A DNA stretch of 8,941 bases from Bacteroidales bacterium (lineage in GTDB: Bacteria; Bacteroidota; Bacteroidia; Bacteroidales; F082): contig JANTGU010000075.1 in NCBI GenBank assembly GCA_024762735.1, positions 1-8,941 of the forward strand, read 5' to 3'. A program made the translations under genes and the position numbers. Position 1 is the first letter of the stretch, and each line of letters begins with the position of its first letter. The notes beneath the pieces were generated by a model. The model was not told the DNA's origin. It saw only the letters and a program-made list of their open reading frames with translations, and ran no database searches. Below, piece by piece: positions 4,882 to 8,941 of this stretch.

Positions 4882-6306
4882 ATGAAACGTAAAAATGTAA
4901 TTACTATTGTTATTTCCCTCGTGGTTTTTATTGTTGCCATTTGGTATTTTACCGCTTCTACCGACGGGGAGGTTGAAACCATCATGACCAAGGTAAAACA
5001 TGGCGAATTTGTGATTGATGTAACCACTACCGGTGAGCTGGAGGCGCGTAGCAGTGAAAAGATTTTAGGGCCTAACCCCATGGAACTCCGTAATGCCCGT
5101 ATCTGGCAATACCGTATTGAAGACATTGTTCCGAACGGAACCGTGGTTGACTCGGGTGACTGGGTAGCCACTTTGGATCGGAGTGACCTGGAAAATAAAA
5201 TCAAAGACCAGGAGCTGGAGGTTGAAAAATATCAAACGCAGTTTACCAAAACACAGCTGGACACAACCATGACACTTCGCAGTGCCCGTGATGAACTGGT
5301 CAACCTGAAGTTTACCCTGGAAGATAAGAAAATTGTGGTAGATCAATCCATTTACGAACCACCTGCCACGCAACGACAGGTAAAGCTCGATTTGGAAAAA
5401 ACCCAACGTACCTATAATCAAACTTTAAAAAACTATTCATTAAAGCTTGAAAAAGCCAGGGCAGATATGAAGGAGGTAAAGGCTAATCTGGCCAAGGCCC
5501 AGCGTAAGCTTGATGAGTTTAACACTTTGAAATCGGAGTTTGTGATTAAAGCACCCAAGGCGGGTATGGTAAATTACAAGCGAGGATACGACGGCAAAAA
5601 GCAAGGGGTGGGAGCACAAATCTCTGCCTGGGAAAACGTGGTAGCTACCCTGCCTAATTTGTCGGCCATGAACTCGAAAACCTACGTCAACGAGATTGAT
5701 ATCAGCAAGGTGACGGTCGGCCAGCGAGCCGAAGTGGAAGTGGATGCTTTTCCTGATAAACATTTTACCGGGGCCGTTCACGAGGTGGCCAACATGGGTG
5801 AACAGCTGCCCAACTCCAACGCTAAAGTTTTTGAGGTTATCATTTATATTGATGAGTATGACTCCATCTTACGTCCGTCGATGACCACCAAAAACCGGAT
5901 CATCACCAACACCATCGAAGATGTGCTATTTCTCCCCATCGAGTGCGTACATGTTGACGACTCCGTCAGTTTTGTTTATAAAGATGGTAAAAAGCAGCAG
6001 GTCATCACCGGCAAAAGCAACGACAACGAGATTATTATCAAGGCAGGGCTAAACAGCGATGAGGAGGTCTATCTGGCAGCTCCCAAAGCGGCATCCAAAT
6101 GGAAGTTGGTGACACTTCCTGCAGGTACTATTGCCAAATACCGTGTGAAAAAGGAAGCCCAAACAGCGCCCAAACCAAAAAAGAGAGGCGGGATGATTGA
6201 AATAAAAGGACCCGATGGCAAAATGATGATGGTTGATCCATCAAAGATGCAAAAGGGAAAACGCGGCGGCCACCAAGGCGGCAAACGACCGGGCAAGAAC
6301 AGATAA
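4882..6306 (+). CDS. MacA/HlyD-type periplasmic adaptor subunit (474 aa)
   Basis: This membrane-fusion protein would bridge the inner-membrane permease and the outer-membrane TolC channel. It has an N-terminal anchor (about 7-24) without lipobox, a first lipoyl half with TTTGELEARSSEK (48-60) and the following V.NGTVVDSGDWVATLD, a long charged coiled-coil hairpin (about 101-212), a second lipoyl half FVIKAPKAGMVNYKRG (220-235), and beta-barrel plus proximal domains (about 262-420). Unusually, the last 45 residues form a low-complexity basic tail rich in Lys, Arg, Gly and Met, with GKRGG and GGKRP repeats, and no counterpart in standard MacA. The hairpin is of the MacA class in length. ATG 4882 gives a good membrane anchor. 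The stop is two bases before the permease ATG, so the two are co-transcribed and probably translationally coupled. Substrate unknown. Confidence 0.92.
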   Translation: MKRKNVITIVISLVVFIVAIWYFTASTDGEVETIMTKVKHGEFVIDVTTTGELEARSSEKILGPNPMELRNARIWQYRIEDIVPNGTVVDSGDWVATLDRSDLENKIKDQELEVEKYQTQFTKTQLDTTMTLRSARDELVNLKFTLEDKKIVVDQSIYEPPATQRQVKLDLEKTQRTYNQTLKNYSLKLEKARADMKEVKANLAKAQRKLDEFNTLKSEFVIKAPKAGMVNYKRGYDGKKQGVGAQISAWENVVATLPNLSAMNSKTYVNEIDISKVTVGQRAEVEVDAFPDKHFTGAVHEVANMGEQLPNSNAKVFEVIIYIDEYDSILRPSMTTKNRIITNTIEDVLFLPIECVHVDDSVSFVYKDGKKQQVITGKSNDNEIIIKAGLNSDEEVYLAAPKAASKWKLVTLPAGTIAKYRVKKEAQTAPKPKKRGGMIEIKGPDGKMMMVDPSKMQKGKRGGHQGGKRPGKNR

Positions 6307-6308
6307 CC

Positions 6309-7667
6309 ATGGAAAGGTATTTGCAAATATTAACCATTTCGTTGGAAGCTGTCTTTTCCAATAAGCTCCGGTCGGTGCTAACGGCTCTGGGTATTATTTT
6401 TGGTGTGGCGGCGGTGATTGCCATGATGGCCATCGGTAACGGGGCTCAAAAAGAAATTTTGGATCAGATTAAACTGGTGGGGGTGAACAACATCGTAATT
6501 TTACCCATCAACCTGAATGACACGAAAAACCAGGATCAGGAGTCGGATGATACTGAGTCGGAAACGCCGGCTACCAATAAAAAGTACTCTCCGGGGCTCA
6601 CGCTTAAAGATGTCAACAACATTGCCAACACGATTCCCACGGTAAAACAGGTAAGCCCTGAAATCGTGTACCCCGTGCTGGCAGTTCGAAATGGCAAAAA
6701 ATCATCGGTTGATTTAACCGGTATCAACAACAATTTTTTCGATTTGTTTAACCTGACCCTTCAAAAGGGAACGCGGTTTAGTGATATTCAAACATCGAAA
6801 GGTGATCCGGTGTGTATTATCGGCCCTACGGTAGCAGCCAAACTTTTTCCCGATGAAAACCCTCTGGGAAAACAGCTTAAATGCGGCACCATCTGGCTCA
6901 AGGTAATTGGCGTGTTAGAGGGCGTTAAAACCGATAAAAAAGCAAAAAGCCTCGGGGTAAGCGATTACAACACGAAAGTGTTTACCCCGCTTAAAACCTT
7001 ACTCCTCCGGTATAAAGACAGGTCATTGGTTAATCAGTCGTCATTTAGTGGGGGACAAATGTTCAGGATGGGTAGGATGTCGATGTACATTGAAAATGAC
7101 GCTAACAAAGTGGGCGAACATCAGTTGGACAAAATTGTCGTGCAGGTTGACGATACCAAGAATCTTGCCGCCACCAAAACGGTGATTGAGCAGATATTAA
7201 ATCGTCGCCACCAGGGAGTAAAAGATTTCGAGATTAAAATTCCGGAGCTACTGTTAAAACAGGAGCAAAAAACCAAAGATATCTTTAACATTGTATTGGG
7301 TGCCATTGCAGGTATTTCACTAATCGTGGGAGGCATCGGCATTATGAACATCATGCTGGCTTCGGTGATGGAGCGCATCCGTGAAATCGGGGTAAGGCGT
7401 GCCATTGGCGCCACCAAAAAAGACATTATTTTTCAGTTTCTGGCCGAAGCCACCTTCATCAGCATCACCGGTGGGTTTATTGGTATTTTGCTGGGGGTTA
7501 TCATGGCCAGGGTTATCAGCCTTTCCACCGATATCCTGACCATCGTCTCCTTTGTTTCCATTGCCATATCGTTTGGTGTGGCAGCCACTGTGGGCATTGT
7601 GTTCGGATGGCTTCCGGCACGAAAGGCTGCCGAGCAGGATCCGGTGGAGTCGCTGCGGCACGATTAA
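6309..7667 (+). CDS. MacB/FtsX-type ABC permease without fused ATPase (452 aa)
   Basis: This inner-membrane subunit belongs to the type VII (MacB-like) ABC superfamily. It has four predicted membrane helices in the FtsX arrangement: one near 22-42 (LRSVLTALGIIFGVAAVIAM), then a large periplasmic domain, then three at about 324-348, 378-402 and 408-436. Family signatures are RSVLTALGIIFGVA (21-34), GGIGIMNIML (341-350), ERIREIGVRRAIGATKKDI (355-373) and the terminal LPARKAAEQDPVESLR (435-450). E. coli MacB carries an N-terminal nucleotide-binding domain; here it is missing, so a separate ATPase subunit is required and none is present in the window. The periplasmic domain has an acidic Asn/Asp/Glu-rich loop (68-92) and a Met/Ser/Gly-rich stretch (244-260) that may be lineage-specific. 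It lies between adaptor and TolC genes in one operon. Drug, peptide or lipid export, or mechanotransmission, are all possible. Confidence 0.93.
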   Translation: MERYLQILTISLEAVFSNKLRSVLTALGIIFGVAAVIAMMAIGNGAQKEILDQIKLVGVNNIVILPINLNDTKNQDQESDDTESETPATNKKYSPGLTLKDVNNIANTIPTVKQVSPEIVYPVLAVRNGKKSSVDLTGINNNFFDLFNLTLQKGTRFSDIQTSKGDPVCIIGPTVAAKLFPDENPLGKQLKCGTIWLKVIGVLEGVKTDKKAKSLGVSDYNTKVFTPLKTLLLRYKDRSLVNQSSFSGGQMFRMGRMSMYIENDANKVGEHQLDKIVVQVDDTKNLAATKTVIEQILNRRHQGVKDFEIKIPELLLKQEQKTKDIFNIVLGAIAGISLIVGGIGIMNIMLASVMERIREIGVRRAIGATKKDIIFQFLAEATFISITGGFIGILLGVIMARVISLSTDILTIVSFVSIAISFGVAATVGIVFGWLPARKAAEQDPVESLRHD

Positions 7668-7686
7668 AAAATGAAATGATATTACC

Positions 7687-8941
7687 ATGACAAGAACCAT
7701 AAAATATTTGTTGATACTGACCCTTTTTGTGGTTGGGCTGCCGATCAAGGCGCAAAAGAAGACCATCACCTTTTCGCTTCACGATGCCATTCGTGTAGCG
7801 CAGGATCAATCGCCGGAGGCCCTGATGGCCAAGCACCGTTTTCGTAGCAGCTACTGGAGTTTCCGAACTTTCAGGGCTACCTACCTTCCCGGGCTGCAAC
7901 TGGATGCCACGGTTCCCAACCTGAACCGCAGTATCGAGGCCATCACCATGCCCGACGGAAGCTCTGACTATATTCCAAGGAGTTTGGTCAACTACTCGGC
8001 TAACTTATCGTTAAATCAAAAGGTAGGCTGGACAGGTGGGGAGGTGTTTTTAAATACAGGCCTGCAGCAAATGACCAACTTTTATACCGACACCACCACC
8101 AAACAATTTTTGGCTGATATGGTGAGCATCGGCTTTCGGCAGCCTATTTTTACTTACAACGCCTACAAGTGGGATAAAAAAATTGAGCCGCTAAAGTATC
8201 AGGAGGCCCAACGAAAATACCTGGAAGATAATGAGCAGGTAGCCATTACCGCTATCAATCGGTTTTTTAATCTGTTGTCGGCACAAATTGAAGTTGAAAT
8301 TGCCAAAAAAAACTATGCCAACTACGATACCCTGTACAAAATTGCCAAAGGACGGTTTAACCTGGGCAAGATTGCCGAGAACGAGCTGCTGCAACTGGAA
8401 CTCAACCTGCTTAAGGCTGATGCCTCGCTGGAGCAATCGGAGCTTAATTACAACAACATGCTCTTTTTATTCAAGTCGTACCTGCGCCTCAAAACCGATG
8501 ACAATATCCGTTTGATTGAGCCGGTTGTCAAAACCCATTTCGACGTTCCTTTGCAGCGAGCCATTGAGGAAGCCAAAAACAATACTTCTGCCGGCCTGGA
8601 GTTTCAGCGTCGCCTGCTACAGGCACAAAGTGATGTTAACCGGGCTAAAATGAATGGGCGGTTCGACGCTCAAATTTTTGCGTCCTTTGGATTAACGCAA
8701 ACAGGCGACTACCTGCCCGACGCTTACAAAAACCCGCTGGATCAGGAAAGGGTAACCCTGGGAATCACGCTACCTATTCTGGACTGGGGTAAAGCGCGCG
8801 GGTCGATACGCATGGCCGAGTCGAACCACGATTTGGTGGTTACTGCCGTGGAACAGGACAAAATAGATTTTGAACAGGATATCTACCTGCAGGTCATGCA
8901 ATTCGGGATGCAAAAAAAACAACTTTATATTGCGGCCAAAT
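7687..8941 (+). CDS. TolC-family outer-membrane channel, 3' end cut by the window
   Basis: The frame is open from ATG 7687 to the last base (418 codons visible), so the C-terminus is missing. The product begins with a signal peptide, MTRTIKYLLI plus a hydrophobic core ending GLPIKAQ (cleavage likely near residue 22-23), and continues with FSLHDAIRVAQDQSPEAL (29-46), the usual TolC/OEP opening helix. Further on are the helical repeat LYKIAKGRFNLGKIAENELL, characteristic of the periplasmic barrel, and the second repeat VTLGITLPILDWGKARGSI (around residues 356-374), where LDWG matches the family's (F/L)DWG turn. It would form a trimeric duct receiving substrate from the adaptor and permease encoded just upstream. 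The permease stop is 19 bases before the start; an ATG-AAA-TGA mini-frame sits at 7671-7679 between them. Typical family length is 430-480, so little should be missing. Confidence 0.92.
   Translation, partial: MTRTIKYLLILTLFVVGLPIKAQKKTITFSLHDAIRVAQDQSPEALMAKHRFRSSYWSFRTFRATYLPGLQLDATVPNLNRSIEAITMPDGSSDYIPRSLVNYSANLSLNQKVGWTGGEVFLNTGLQQMTNFYTDTTTKQFLADMVSIGFRQPIFTYNAYKWDKKIEPLKYQEAQRKYLEDNEQVAITAINRFFNLLSAQIEVEIAKKNYANYDTLYKIAKGRFNLGKIAENELLQLELNLLKADASLEQSELNYNNMLFLFKSYLRLKTDDNIRLIEPVVKTHFDVPLQRAIEEAKNNTSAGLEFQRRLLQAQSDVNRAKMNGRFDAQIFASFGLTQTGDYLPDAYKNPLDQERVTLGITLPILDWGKARGSIRMAESNHDLVVTAVEQDKIDFEQDIYLQVMQFGMQKKQLYIAAK

Noticed and set aside
4866..5204. Minus-strand frames antisense to the adaptor, permease and TolC genes
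   Set aside because: Each lies fully inside a well supported + strand gene and has no recognisable protein features.
7671..7679. ATG-AAA-TGA mini-frame between permease and TolC genes
   Set aside because: Two sense codons in A-rich spacer; likely chance, and the TolC signal peptide clearly starts at 7687.
1..8941. CRISPR array, tRNA, rRNA, transposase, phage or toxin-antitoxin genes
   Set aside because: I looked for regularly spaced repeats, cloverleaf-like sequence and related protein motifs on both strands and found none.

Overview
The window looks like chromosomal DNA of a member of the Bacteroidota, plausibly the Bacteroidales/Marinilabiliales side, although the order is only a guess. 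The reasons are start codons preceded by A/T-rich sequence without Shine-Dalgarno motifs, -7 boxes resembling the Bacteroidota TAnnTTTG consensus, a short lipoprotein signal ending in LFSC, a binding protein with an LKD...FHP.LFP tail typical of that phylum, and gaps filled with small palindromic repeats. All proteins belong to known families. I see no phage, transposase, CRISPR array, tRNA, rRNA or defence system.

Layout from left to right: a small thioredoxin-fold protein on the + strand (176-472). Then a non-coding stretch (473-754) holding a degenerate MITE-like inverted repeat, a perfect hairpin and a 12-bp tandem duplication. Next, on the - strand and transcribed leftwards, a complete class II metal-chelate ABC importer of the siderophore/heme/cobalamin type: lipoprotein binding protein (4015 to 2888), FecCD/BtuC-type permease (2571 to 1525) and BtuD/FepC-type ATPase (1528 to 755). 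Permease and ATPase overlap by four bases (TTGA) and are surely coupled. Between binding protein and permease lies a 316-bp gap with palindromic repeats and a doubtful 62-codon frame. Upstream of the importer (4016-4319) is another repeat-rich gap with three kinds of inverted repeat.

A divergent pair follows. An orphan GroES-like co-chaperone paralogue (4694 to 4320, -) and a tripartite efflux operon (+) are transcribed away from the 4716-4881 intergenic region, and each has a plausible Bacteroidota promoter. The efflux operon encodes a MacA/HlyD-type periplasmic adaptor (4882-6306), a MacB/FtsX-type permease without a fused ATPase (6309-7667) and a TolC-family outer-membrane channel (from 7687, cut by the window edge). 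Together these would export a substrate, or carry out mechanotransmission, across both membranes. The ATPase that must drive them is not in the window and may lie downstream of the TolC gene.

The items most worth a second look are the orphan GroES homologue with an enlarged roof region, the Lys/Gly-rich C-terminal tail of the adaptor, the A/T-rich perfect dyad just upstream of the importer, the unexplained frame before the permease, and the dense intergenic repeats. I found no convincing undescribed system.
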